This document shows positions 34,264-44,019 of a stretch of 64,000 nt of DNA, piece by piece. The notes under the pieces were generated by a model that worked only from the letters and a program-made list of their open reading frames with translations, was not told where the DNA came from and did no database searches. Origin of the DNA: Woeseiaceae bacterium (GTDB lineage Bacteria; Pseudomonadota; Gammaproteobacteria; Steroidobacterales; Woeseiaceae). The stretch's first letter is position 1. Each line of letters opens with the position of its first letter. A program made the position numbers and the translations under genes. Location: NCBI GenBank assembly GCA_028227395.1, contig JAOIZZ010000002.1, positions 62,001 through 126,000 of the forward strand. Reading direction: 5' to 3'.

Positions 34264-36654
34264 TTAAAAAGACTGTCCAATTGAGAATTGAAATCTTTCA
34301 ATCTCATCCTTATAAAATCTATCCGTACCCTCATATCGATTAAGTGGGTATGCATAGCTAAATCTAAATAACCCCATTGGTGCCATCCATTGTACCGCAA
34401 TACCAACAGATCTTTTTAGCTCACCAAATGATGTTGTATATTCTACTGGATCTCCTTTCTTGTCAAAGAAAACCACCTCGCCCGTATTGAATACGTTTCC
34501 AATATCATAAAATATACTCGCTCTAGCTTGGCTTGAAAACTTTTCAGGCATAGGGATTATAAGCTCTAGTTGACTTGCAACTAGTACGTTTCCGCCATAT
34601 GGCCTACCATTTGTGTCCTTTGGTCCAAGATATGACTCCTTGAATCCACGAGTAGATTTAGGGCCACCACTATGAAACTGCTTAAAAGGTGGAAGTGCTG
34701 TCGTATCGCCTAGAGCTTTACCGTAACCTAATTGCGCATTCCACAAAAATATCCAACGTCCATAGACGGGCTGATAAGTCGTAAAGTTATATCTTGTAGT
34801 CCAATACTCAACATTACTTCCCGGCGTCGTAAGAGTTGCAAAGAGTTGATGTTTAGTTCCTTTATCTGGGAAGATTGTTCTATTTCTGCTGTCATAATTC
34901 CAGCCAGCCATTATTTCTAGATTTCCAAATTTAGTACCTATAAATCCATTTCCGGCATCATACGACTTACCATTACCGGTTACCCAATCTATTGCTTGTT
35001 GCGTGCTATATCTAGAAGACAACATCTCCACTTGCTGAAGATTTAATCCTAAGCTAACCGTTTGATATTCACCTAAAGGATAACCATAATCAATTGTAGC
35101 GCCACCACTAGTAGTAGATAAAGCGGAGGCTGCGGATGTAAATTGCTTGTAATCCCTATAATTAAGAGATGCGGTTCTTCTTATACCATTCATGGTTGTG
35201 AAATAATCTGTATGCGAAGCACTAACTTGTTTGGAGTATTTACTCGAATTGGCATTTAATGCGACTCTTTCACCCGTTCCTAAGAAATTTGTATGAGTGA
35301 TACTACCGTTGATATTAAGTTTAAAAAATTCAGAATAACCTACCCCACCACTAAACTGACCTGGCATTCGATATTTAAGATCGAAGTCCACATCAACCAA
35401 ATCGGGACTCCCAATTACGGGGTTGCTTTCAAATTCAACTTCTTCAATAAAAGGCAATCTTTGCAACCTAATCTTAGAGCGATCAATCAGAATATTAGAT
35501 ACAAAAGCCCCTTCAATTTGACGAACCTCTCTTCGAAAAACCTCATCATCCACCTCTTTGATTCCATTAAAATTTATACGCCTGACATAGACTCGACTTC
35601 CCGGATCAATATAAAATGTAACAGCAACTTCTTTTGCCTCATAATCTAATTCAGGAACAGGCTCAATTTTTGCATTAGCATAACCGTCTTCACCTAATCT
35701 AAATGACATTAATTCAGCTGTACTAGTTAATGTTTGTAAATTAAACATGTCACCAGATTTTGAAATAACATATCTTTCCAGATCTTCATCAGGGATAACA
35801 TTGTTTCCTACTAGCTTTATATTTGAAATATTGTAACGTTCGCCCTCATGAACCACTATAGTAACGAACATATCTTTTTTATTTGGAGATATAGCTACTT
35901 GGGTTGATTCCACTCTAAAATCGGCATAACCTCGATCCATATAAAAAGACCTTAGCTTTTCAAGATCGCCGGTAATTGCCTCTTTTGAGTACCTATCATC
36001 AGATCTTATCCATGATAACCAATTGGCCGTATCTAATTCAAAATCTTCACGAATATCAGTTTCACCAAAAGAGTCATTACCAATAATATTCACTTGACGT
36101 ATTTTTGCTCGATCCCCTTCTTTAACATCTATACTAATTCGGACCGTATTATTTGGTCGATCTTCGACATCAGCCTTAATTCTGACTCCATATTTACCTC
36201 GATCATAATACTGCTCTCTTAAAAAACCCGTAACATTATCGAGTACGGAACGATCAAATGTCCTCCCTCGAGACATACCGACATTTCGTAATGAAGTCAT
36301 TAAATCTTCGGTTTTGATATCTTTATTACCTTCTATAGTAAACGCTTCTATGGAAGGCCTCTCTTTTACCTCGATTATTAATATCGTCCCTTCTCTTTTC
36401 ATTGAGATGTCATCGAATAGCGCTTCACTATAAAGAGATCTTATTGCTTCTTGAATTCTAATTTCATCAACAGTATCACCAACATTTATTGGTAAATAAT
36501 TAAACACAGTTCCCTCAGAGATTCGCCTCAGACCCTCAACTCTCATATCACTGATCTTGAAAGTTTCAGCACGAGATTGATCCACCATAAAAACAAATGA
36601 CAAACAAACCAAGATAATTGATTTAAATATTAAATTATTATTCATTAATTTCAT
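34264..36654 (-). CDS. bamA: Outer membrane assembly factor BamA
   Basis: POTRA repeats, SGGPKSTRGFKESYLGP (VRGF/Y-like) and C-terminal aromatic F. Confidence 0.97.
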   Translation of the reverse strand: MKLMNNNLIFKSIILVCLSFVFMVDQSRAETFKISDMRVEGLRRISEGTVFNYLPINVGDTVDEIRIQEAIRSLYSEALFDDISMKREGTILIIEVKERPSIEAFTIEGNKDIKTEDLMTSLRNVGMSRGRTFDRSVLDNVTGFLREQYYDRGKYGVRIKADVEDRPNNTVRISIDVKEGDRAKIRQVNIIGNDSFGETDIREDFELDTANWLSWIRSDDRYSKEAITGDLEKLRSFYMDRGYADFRVESTQVAISPNKKDMFVTIVVHEGERYNISNIKLVGNNVIPDEDLERYVISKSGDMFNLQTLTSTAELMSFRLGEDGYANAKIEPVPELDYEAKEVAVTFYIDPGSRVYVRRINFNGIKEVDDEVFRREVRQIEGAFVSNILIDRSKIRLQRLPFIEEVEFESNPVIGSPDLVDVDFDLKYRMPGQFSGGVGYSEFFKLNINGSITHTNFLGTGERVALNANSSKYSKQVSASHTDYFTTMNGIRRTASLNYRDYKQFTSAASALSTTSGGATIDYGYPLGEYQTVSLGLNLQQVEMLSSRYSTQQAIDWVTGNGKSYDAGNGFIGTKFGNLEIMAGWNYDSRNRTIFPDKGTKHQLFATLTTPGSNVEYWTTRYNFTTYQPVYGRWIFLWNAQLGYGKALGDTTALPPFKQFHSGGPKSTRGFKESYLGPKDTNGRPYGGNVLVASQLELIIPMPEKFSSQARASIFYDIGNVFNTGEVVFFDKKGDPVEYTTSFGELKRSVGIAVQWMAPMGLFRFSYAYPLNRYEGTDRFYKDEIERFQFSIGQSF

Positions 36655-36679
36655 TTTTTTATATTTACAAACAAACTAT

Positions 36680-38014
36680 TTAATTAAACAAATCATTGTA
36701 AAAAGCGATTCCCATTAGTAAAAACAAAATCATGATACCAAATTGGTGCCCAAGTAACTGAAATCTTATTGATAAAGGGCTTCCTTTTATCCACTCTAAA
36801 GTTTGATAAACAATTTGCCCACCATCGAGCATCGGGATAGGCATTAAATTAATAACACCGAGACTAATGCTAATCAAAGCTAAAAATTTTAAAAATTGAT
36901 TCAAACCCGCATCTGCAGATATTCCTGCATACTTTGCGATACTAAAAGGACCACTTATATTTTTAGATGAAACATCTCCAGTTAACATTTTAGTAAACAT
37001 AATGACGGTAAAACTAACAGATGCCCATGTCTCTTTTATTGATTCTGCAAAAGCATCAGTCGGATCTAATCTATTAAGATACCAAAAATTCTCATAATTA
37101 CCACCCGCCGCAACCCCTAAAATACCCTTTGGATCAGTCTCATCTGTTTGACCCAGTCGAATATCCATAACATAGTCAAAATTATCTCTCATATACCTCA
37201 TAGAAACTAACTGTCTAGGCTTACTTTCAATGATAGCTCTTAGCTCCAAAAATGATTTTACTTTTTGGTCGTCGATAGAGATTATCCGATCATTCTTTAA
37301 TAATCCGCCTTTATCTGCAGCGCCCCCTGGTAAAACTTCACCTATTACAGCTGGAGGTTGCCAAGGATAGAATCCCAATCCTTTAAATAACTCACCAGGT
37401 ACCGTTAGAGATGAGCTATCTCCTTGAACAATCATATTAATAATTTTATTGGATTTTTCTTGAGTTTCTATTTGAAAATTAATTTCTTGCTTTTTAGTTA
37501 CTGTCATTAAAATTTCTGAGATTGCATCTTCCCAATCATTAATAATTTGACCTTCAATCTTCAAAATACGATCACCGTAATTCAGTCCTGCCTCAGCAGC
37601 ATATGAATTATTCTCAACTTCACCAATGACTGGTTTTATAGTCATAATTCCATTCGAAAAAATAACAAAATAAGCAAAAATCGCAAATAGAAAGTTAAAT
37701 ACAGGTCCAGCTAATAAAACTGCTACCCTTGATCTTATTGGTCTCTGATCGAAAGCTCGACCTTCATCTTTAGGGTCAATAGAACCATTGCGACCATCAA
37801 GGAATTGAACATAACCACCCAAGGGAATCATTGATAAGCAATACTCAGTTTGATCTTTTCCTACTTTTTTAGAATAAATCGATTTACCAAAACCAACTGA
37901 AAATTTTAAAACTTTCATACCGCAGTAACGACCAATAATATAATGACCAAATTCATGAATTGTAACCAAAAGACCTACGGCAAAAATAAAAGCTAGAATA
38001 CTAGTAAGTATCAT
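36680..38014 (-). CDS. rseP: RIP metalloprotease RseP
   Basis: TIHEFGHYIIGRYCGMKVLKFSVGFG, two PDZ domains, NLMPIPMLDGGQIV. Confidence 0.96.
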   Translation of the reverse strand: MILTSILAFIFAVGLLVTIHEFGHYIIGRYCGMKVLKFSVGFGKSIYSKKVGKDQTEYCLSMIPLGGYVQFLDGRNGSIDPKDEGRAFDQRPIRSRVAVLLAGPVFNFLFAIFAYFVIFSNGIMTIKPVIGEVENNSYAAEAGLNYGDRILKIEGQIINDWEDAISEILMTVTKKQEINFQIETQEKSNKIINMIVQGDSSSLTVPGELFKGLGFYPWQPPAVIGEVLPGGAADKGGLLKNDRIISIDDQKVKSFLELRAIIESKPRQLVSMRYMRDNFDYVMDIRLGQTDETDPKGILGVAAGGNYENFWYLNRLDPTDAFAESIKETWASVSFTVIMFTKMLTGDVSSKNISGPFSIAKYAGISADAGLNQFLKFLALISISLGVINLMPIPMLDGGQIVYQTLEWIKGSPLSIRFQLLGHQFGIMILFLLMGIAFYNDLFN

Positions 38015-38046
38015 AATTTATATACCTTTTTACCAAAAATAAACAT

Positions 38047-38838
38047 TCAGCTTAAAATGAGAATCAAGCCAAGAGCGAATAATGGTGCTGATGAGACAAT
38101 ACTGTCTAGTCTATCCAGCACACCACCATGTCCAGGGAAAAAATTACCAGTATCTTTAGTTCCTGAACTTCTTTTGAACATACTAATTGCGAGATCACCT
38201 ATGACAGATAATAAGCTCAATGAGATTACAAAAGGTATCAAAACTAGGTTATCGAGATCAAAATATACCGATAAAAATAAAGTAAAAATAATAACTAAGC
38301 ACAATCCACCAATGAGTCCTTCCCAAGTTTTATTCGGACTGATATGAATGGCAAGTTTTAATTGACCGAAACTTTTTCCAGCAAAATACGCACCACAATC
38401 CATCAACCAGATAAAACATAAGAAGCCTAAGAAATAATCTCTTCCCCAATTTATAAATATCCAGTCCATCGCAAAATACCCTGAAGCCAAAATAATTAAT
38501 CCTATTATCCAGCCAATCGAGCTGGGGATATGCATAGGGTAATAAAATAAACTCAAAAAAAGCAGCATCCAGAAAATAACTGAAAAAATAAATAAAAATT
38601 TAAAATCTATGATACCTAAGTCTATAAAATGAATGCCAAATATCACCGAAATTAAGGTTATTAGAAAAACGACCCTGAGGTTTATATTATCTTGATCTAT
38701 AAGATTTGCCCATTCCCATCCAGCAATAATAAAAATTATAAAAAATAATGCCCTAGTTATCTCATGAGGCATAAAATATAGAATACTTAATAGAACTATA
38801 AGCCCAACAATACCAGTTATCGCTCTTTCCTTTAGCAT
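38047..38838 (-). CDS. cdsA: Phosphatidate cytidylyltransferase
   Basis: SVIGDLAISMFKRSSGTKDTGNFFPGHGGVLDRLDS signature. Confidence 0.96.
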   Translation of the reverse strand: MLKERAITGIVGLIVLLSILYFMPHEITRALFFIIFIIAGWEWANLIDQDNINLRVVFLITLISVIFGIHFIDLGIIDFKFLFIFSVIFWMLLFLSLFYYPMHIPSSIGWIIGLIILASGYFAMDWIFINWGRDYFLGFLCFIWLMDCGAYFAGKSFGQLKLAIHISPNKTWEGLIGGLCLVIIFTLFLSVYFDLDNLVLIPFVISLSLLSVIGDLAISMFKRSSGTKDTGNFFPGHGGVLDRLDSIVSSAPLFALGLILILS

Positions 38839-38853
38839 AAATGAGTCCTATAA

Positions 38854-39552
38854 CTATACATTTTTTCCATATCGCCTTTTTCTTTGAGCATAAAAATCTA
38901 ATGCTAGCTGTAAATCATCGCTAACAAAGTCAGGCCACAAAGTGTCACAAAAATATAGCTCTGTATATGCAATATTCCATAATAGAAAGTTTGATATTCT
39001 CCGTTCCCCACCTGTTCGAATTAACAAATCAGGATCAGGGTTTGCACCCAATTGCATATATGATGAGAATTGCTTCTCATCAACATCAATTTGATTTAAT
39101 TCATTGCTTTCAATTTTATCTTGAATTAATTTTGCTGCATTAACTATATCCCATCTCCCTCCATAAGCCATTGCAATGGTTAAATTTAGACCTTGATTAT
39201 TTTTTGTTAATAATTCGGCTTTATCAATCTTATTAATTAATGATTTTTTTAAATTAGACCTATCTCCTATAAATCTAATTTTTACATTATTATTGTTAAG
39301 ATCTTTTATTTCAGAGTCGAGAGTCTCTATGAAAAGCGCCATCAATAGGTTAACTTCTTTAAGTGGGCGACCCCAATTCTCAGAACTAAATGCATACAAT
39401 GTGAGAAACTCTATCCCTAGCGAACCAATAACACGGACAATATCTCGAGCGGTTATGGCGCCTCTTTTGTGACCAAATTTTCTACTCTCGTTATGATTTT
39501 TGGCCCATCTACCATTTCCATCCATGATTATTGCAATGTGATTAGGTTTCAT
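38854..39552 (-). CDS. uppS: Undecaprenyl diphosphate synthase
   Basis: HIAIIMDGNGRWAK, LTLYAFSSENWGRP, DLLIRTGGERRISNFLLWN. Confidence 0.98.
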   Translation of the reverse strand: MKPNHIAIIMDGNGRWAKNHNESRKFGHKRGAITARDIVRVIGSLGIEFLTLYAFSSENWGRPLKEVNLLMALFIETLDSEIKDLNNNNVKIRFIGDRSNLKKSLINKIDKAELLTKNNQGLNLTIAMAYGGRWDIVNAAKLIQDKIESNELNQIDVDEKQFSSYMQLGANPDPDLLIRTGGERRISNFLLWNIAYTELYFCDTLWPDFVSDDLQLALDFYAQRKRRYGKNV

Positions 39553-39574
39553 GTTCCTAGGCCTTGATAATCAA

Positions 39575-40132
39575 TTAAACAACCATTAGTTCTTTTTCTT
39601 TAACCGCGATTATTTGATCTATTTCCTCTACATGTTGATTGGTTAATTCTTGAATCTCTTCTTGCCCTTTTCTTTCTTCATCCTCACCAATCATTTTTTC
39701 TTTGAGCAATTCTTTGATATCACCCAGTGAATCTCTTCTAACATTTCTTACAGCAATCTTTGATTGCTCACCTTCTTGCCTTACAACACGAATCATGTCC
39801 TTTCTTCGGTCTTCAGTTAGAGGGGGTAAAGGAATTCTAATGATTATTCCAGCCGTGACTGGATTTAGCCCTAAATTTGAATTCATTATTGCTTTTTCAA
39901 TCGGCTGTATCATGTCTTTCTCCCAAGGTGTGATTTTGAGAGTACGGGAATCCTCTATACTGACATTTGCTACTTGATTTAAAGCAGATTGGCTTCCGTA
40001 ATAATCAACAAATATCTGATCCAATAGACTGGTATTTGCTCGTCCAGTTCTTATTTTTGTTAAATTTTGCTGCAATGCCATTGTGCTTTTCTTCATTCTA
40101 TCTGCAGCGTCTTTTTTGATCTCATTAATCAC
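39575..40132 (-). CDS. frr: Ribosome recycling factor
   Basis: [21 protein letters not shown]; synteny. Confidence 0.97.
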   Translation of the reverse strand: MINEIKKDAADRMKKSTMALQQNLTKIRTGRANTSLLDQIFVDYYGSQSALNQVANVSIEDSRTLKITPWEKDMIQPIEKAIMNSNLGLNPVTAGIIIRIPLPPLTEDRRKDMIRVVRQEGEQSKIAVRNVRRDSLGDIKELLKEKMIGEDEERKGQEEIQELTNQHVEEIDQIIAVKEKELMVV

Positions 40133-40153
40133 TTTATATTCTCCGATTTACTC

Positions 40154-40876
40154 CTAAGTCCCTACTGAAGTTCCAACTGATGCATCTGTCATCGCTGCAA
40201 CTAAGGTGTTTGGTTTTAGCAAATTAAACACTCTGAGTGATAAATCATTATCTCTGCACATCACGATTGCCGTGGCATCCATAACATTAAGCTTATTTGA
40301 TAAAATTTTGTCAAAAGATATGTGCTTGTATAATTTTGCCTTATTATTGTTTTTCGGATCAGAATCATAAACACCATCAACCATTGTCGCCTTCAGCAAT
40401 ACTTCTGCACCTATCTCAATAGCTCTAAGACTTGCAGCTGAATCTGTCGTAAAAAATGGGTTACCTGTACCTGCTGCAAGAATAACTATTCGGTTTTTTT
40501 CTAAATGCCTTACAGCTCTTCTTCGTATATAGTCTTCGCAAACTTCATGAATTTTGATAGCAGACATCACTCTTGCGTTTACCTGCATTGATTCAAGAGC
40601 ATCTTGTATTGCTAATGCATTCATCACAGTTGCTAGCATTCCCATATAATCGCCAGTCACTCGATCCATTCCTGCGCCAGCAAGACCGGCACCACGAAAA
40701 ATATTCCCACCGCCTATTACTACGGCAATTTCGATACCAAGTTTCTTTACTTGAATTAATTCATTCGCAATACGTTTAATTACCGTGGGGTCTATTCCAT
40801 AATCAAGATCGCCCATTAGGGCTTCACCACTTAATTTAACTAGTATGCGCTTATAGAGAGGAGATGATGTTTTCAT
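40154..40876 (-). CDS. pyrH: UMP kinase
   Basis: [26 protein letters not shown]. Confidence 0.97.
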   Translation of the reverse strand: MKTSSPLYKRILVKLSGEALMGDLDYGIDPTVIKRIANELIQVKKLGIEIAVVIGGGNIFRGAGLAGAGMDRVTGDYMGMLATVMNALAIQDALESMQVNARVMSAIKIHEVCEDYIRRRAVRHLEKNRIVILAAGTGNPFFTTDSAASLRAIEIGAEVLLKATMVDGVYDSDPKNNNKAKLYKHISFDKILSNKLNVMDATAIVMCRDNDLSLRVFNLLKPNTLVAAMTDASVGTSVGT

Positions 40877-40988
40877 TGGAAAAATCCTTCTTTTTTATAC
40901 AAGAATACCTTAATAATTAGATATTAGCCTATTAATAAAATTAAAAAGAATTCAATTGAGGCGTTCCCTTATAAATGAGTAAGTTAGA

Positions 40989-41867
40989 TTAAGAAGCACT
41001 ATCTTTTATTTGCTTCATGACCTCATCAGCGAAATTTTCTTCTTTTTTCTCAATACCTTCGCCGACCTCATAACGAATAAACTTAGTTACATCAGCGTTA
41101 GAATTTTTTAATAATTCCCCAACAGAGATATCAGGATCCTTAATAAATGATTGGCCTAATAACGTTATTTCTTTAATAAATTTAGACATTTTGCCTTGAA
41201 TCATTTTTTCTATTATTTCAGGTGGCTTACCAGAGGACTGCGCTTGCTCATTGTAAATCTTCTTCTCTCTCTCTATTAATTCATTCGGTATACCATTTTG
41301 ATCAATACATATTGGATTTGATGCAGCGATATGCATAGCCAAATCCTTAGCCAACTCTTTGTCACCGCCCGATAAACTTACGATAGTTCCTATTCTGGAG
41401 CCATGCGAATAACACCCAAGGTTTTCTGCGTCACTAATTTTACCAAAACGACGTAAAGAGATTTTCTCACCAACTTTAGTAACGAGTTCAGTGCGAGCCT
41501 CTTCAACTGTTTGATTATTTGACAAAATACTGTCGCTCAATTGTTTTATATCTTTAATGTCAGTATCTAATAATAGATTTGCTATAGAGTCAGAAAAATT
41601 GATGAAATTTTCATCTTTAGCTACGAAATCAGTTTCAGAATTAATTTCGATTATTACCGCCATGAACGCATTGCTTTTGATAACAATTCTTCCATCTGCA
41701 GCAACTCGAGATGCTTTCTTTTCCGCCTTAGCTTGTCCGGAAGTTCTAAGTAAATCTATAGCTGCGTCGATATCGCCATCAACCTCAACCAAAGCTTTCT
41801 TGCACTCCATCATTCCGGCGCCAGTTCTATCACGAAGTTCTTTCACCAAAGATGCTGTTATAGACAT
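40989..41867 (-). CDS. tsf: Elongation factor Ts
   Basis: VKELRDRTGAGMMECKKALVE, INSETDFVAKDENF. Confidence 0.98.
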   Translation of the reverse strand: MSITASLVKELRDRTGAGMMECKKALVEVDGDIDAAIDLLRTSGQAKAEKKASRVAADGRIVIKSNAFMAVIIEINSETDFVAKDENFINFSDSIANLLLDTDIKDIKQLSDSILSNNQTVEEARTELVTKVGEKISLRRFGKISDAENLGCYSHGSRIGTIVSLSGGDKELAKDLAMHIAASNPICIDQNGIPNELIEREKKIYNEQAQSSGKPPEIIEKMIQGKMSKFIKEITLLGQSFIKDPDISVGELLKNSNADVTKFIRYEVGEGIEKKEENFADEVMKQIKDSAS

Positions 41868-41910
41868 ATTATTTACCTTAAATAGTTTTTTTATAGAATA
41901 ATAAAAATAT

Positions 41911-42984
41911 TTATTTTTTTGTGACTTTCTTCTTAGCTACTTTCTTCTTAGCTACTTTCTTCTTAGCTACTTTCTTCTTAGCTACTTTCTTCTTAGCTAC
42001 TTTCTTCTTAGCTACTTTCTTCTTTGTCGTCTCTTTTATAGGTTTTTCCTCAGATATTTCTTCTGATGACTTTATTTCAGATGCAATATCTTTTTTATCA
42101 ACTGAAATAGACTCATCTAACTTTGGCTCTCCATCCACTTCAAGAGGCTTAGATGTTTTTGATTTTTTATTCACAGAGGTTATTTTTACTTTTTTACTTG
42201 TTATTTTGCCTGGTATTTTATTCTTCCTTACACTCTGTTTGGTAGGTTTTCCATCTTCATCCAACTCTATAAATTCATCATCACTCAAAGCGACTTCAGG
42301 AAGGGAGGCCTTCCCATCTAATACCGCATCCGCCATATATGAAGCATATAAAGAAACAGCTCTTATAGCATCATCATTTCCTGGAATTACGTAATCAACA
42401 AGATCAGGAGAACAATTAGAATCAACAATACCAACGACAGGAATACCTAGTTTTTTTGCTTCGCGAATAGCTATTTCCTCTTGCCCGACATCCACCACAA
42501 AAAGTGCATCTGGAATGGATCCCATGTCTTTTATTCCACCAAGACTTTTTTCTAATTTTTCAGATTCCCTGGTTAAACCTAAAATCTCTTTCTTATTTAG
42601 CCCGACAAAGCCGCCCTCTTCTGTCATTTTATCTAAATTCTTTAACCTCTTTACCGATTGACGAATCGTCTTATAATTGGTTAGCATGCCACCAAGCCAT
42701 CGATGATTCACATAAGGCATTTCACAGCGCTCCGCTTCAGATTTAACTGTTTCTCTTGCAGCACGTTTAGTGCCAACAAATAAAACCTTTCCGCCATCTG
42801 AGATAATAGCTTTGATAAATGCATAAGCATCTCTAGCCATTGGCAAACTTTTTTCTAAATTAATTATGTGAATTTTATTTCTAGAACCAAAGATATAAGG
42901 TGCCATCTTAGGATCCCAATAACGAGTTTGATGTCCAAAATGAACGCCCGCTTCAAGCATTTCACGCATAGTAATATCTTTCAT
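41911..42984 (-). CDS. rpsB: 30S ribosomal protein S2 with extended lysine-rich C-terminal tail
   Basis: [24 protein letters not shown]; tail ends in (KKKVA)n. Confidence 0.97.
   Translation of the reverse strand: MKDITMREMLEAGVHFGHQTRYWDPKMAPYIFGSRNKIHIINLEKSLPMARDAYAFIKAIISDGGKVLFVGTKRAARETVKSEAERCEMPYVNHRWLGGMLTNYKTIRQSVKRLKNLDKMTEEGGFVGLNKKEILGLTRESEKLEKSLGGIKDMGSIPDALFVVDVGQEEIAIREAKKLGIPVVGIVDSNCSPDLVDYVIPGNDDAIRAVSLYASYMADAVLDGKASLPEVALSDDEFIELDEDGKPTKQSVRKNKIPGKITSKKVKITSVNKKSKTSKPLEVDGEPKLDESISVDKKDIASEIKSSEEISEEKPIKETTKKKVAKKKVAKKKVAKKKVAKKKVAKKKVAKKKVTKK
41921..42025 (-). repeat. In-frame 15-bp tandem repeat (unit gctactttcttctta on + strand; KKKVA on - strand), about 7 copies
   Basis: gctac recurs at 41936, 41951, 41966, 41981, 41996 and 42011 with identical 15-bp spacing, plus a variant gtgac unit at 41921. 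Confidence 0.97.
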
Positions 42985-43091
42985 TTTATTCTCCGGGTTA
43001 TGCCTCCGTTTACCCCATTATGCAACTCAGTTCTTACTTAAGCACCCAGCATTATGTGACGATAAACGTGTGGATTATTTGCCTCAAGGGC
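42985..43091 (-). ncRNA. Candidate rpsB 5' leader (S2 autoregulatory leader / t44-like)
   Basis: About 107-nt leader between the predicted TSS and the rpsB ATG, GC-rich relative to surroundings, contains GGGT-aaacggaggcata-ACCC; located at the map/rpsB divergent junction where t44/rpsB leaders occur. Consensus not checked. Confidence 0.35.
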
Positions 43092-43126
43092 GGGCGCTTT
43101 ATAACATATCCATAAAATTCGAACAA
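43088..43126 (-). promoter_or_regulatory. Putative rpsB promoter with GC-rich discriminator
   Basis: Minus strand: TTGTTC - 17 bp - TATAAA (extended TGT) followed by GCGCCCGCCC, typical of stringently regulated promoters. Confidence 0.55.
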
Positions 43127-43243
43127 TATTTATAATAAATAAAAATATATTACAAATTGGAAAAATAAAAAAATTTTAACGATATCTAAACCCTTACCAG
43201 TTAAACTATGGTTTAGAAAGATAATAAAGAGAATTATTTTAAG

Positions 43244-44008
43244 ATGACAATCACAATTAAAACTTTAGAAGAACAAGAAAAAATGCGTAAGGCGGGAAGG
43301 TTAGCCGCAAATGTTTTAGATATGATAAGTGACTATATTAAGCCAGGAGTTACTACTGATGAACTTGATGTAATATGTCATAAATTTATTACTGAGGAAC
43401 AAAAAGCGATTCCTGCCCCACTTAATTACATGGGTTTTCCAAAGTCAATCTGCACCTCATTGAATCATGTCGTTTGCCATGGCATTCCAGGTCAACGAAT
43501 TCTAAAAACGGGTGATTGTTTAAATATAGACATTACAGTAATAAAAGATGGTTTTCATGGCGACACCAGTCGCATGTTCTTTGTTGGCAAGCCCAGTATA
43601 AAAGCAAAAAGGCTCTCTGATATAGCCTACAAATCCATGTGGTTAGGTATCGAGCAATTGGCTGATGGCAAATATTTAGGAGATATAGGGCATGCAATTC
43701 AATCTTTTGTTGAAAGAAATAGATTCTCAGTTGTTAGAGAGTATTGTGGGCACGGTATTGGGAGTGTGTTTCATGAGGAGCCGCAAGTATTACATTATGG
43801 CAAGCCAAAAACAGGCGTAAAACTCAAAGCTGGAATGACATTAACTATAGAGCCTATGGTTAATGCTGGAAAAAAAGAAGTTAAACTTCTTCCTGATAAC
43901 TGGACTGTGGTTACTAAAGATCATAGTCTTTCCGCTCAATGGGAACACACAATACTTATTACAAAAGATGGTTTTGAAGTTCTTACACTGGGTCTAGACC
44001 AAAGATAA
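43244..44008 (+). CDS. map: Methionine aminopeptidase type I
   Basis: MRKAGRLAANVLDMI, NIDITVIKDGFHGDTSRMF, EYCGHGIGSVFHEEPQVLH. Confidence 0.97.
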   Translation: MTITIKTLEEQEKMRKAGRLAANVLDMISDYIKPGVTTDELDVICHKFITEEQKAIPAPLNYMGFPKSICTSLNHVVCHGIPGQRILKTGDCLNIDITVIKDGFHGDTSRMFFVGKPSIKAKRLSDIAYKSMWLGIEQLADGKYLGDIGHAIQSFVERNRFSVVREYCGHGIGSVFHEEPQVLHYGKPKTGVKLKAGMTLTIEPMVNAGKKEVKLLPDNWTVVTKDHSLSAQWEHTILITKDGFEVLTLGLDQR

Positions 44009-44019
44009 AATAGAATAAA

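Noticed and set aside
41921-42025. CRISPR-like regular repeats
   Set aside because: 15-bp contiguous units with no spacers, in frame inside rpsB; a coding tandem repeat
41921-42394. Plus-strand 157-aa ORF ([14 protein letters not shown]...)
   Set aside because: Reverse-complement artefact of the rpsB KKKVA repeat
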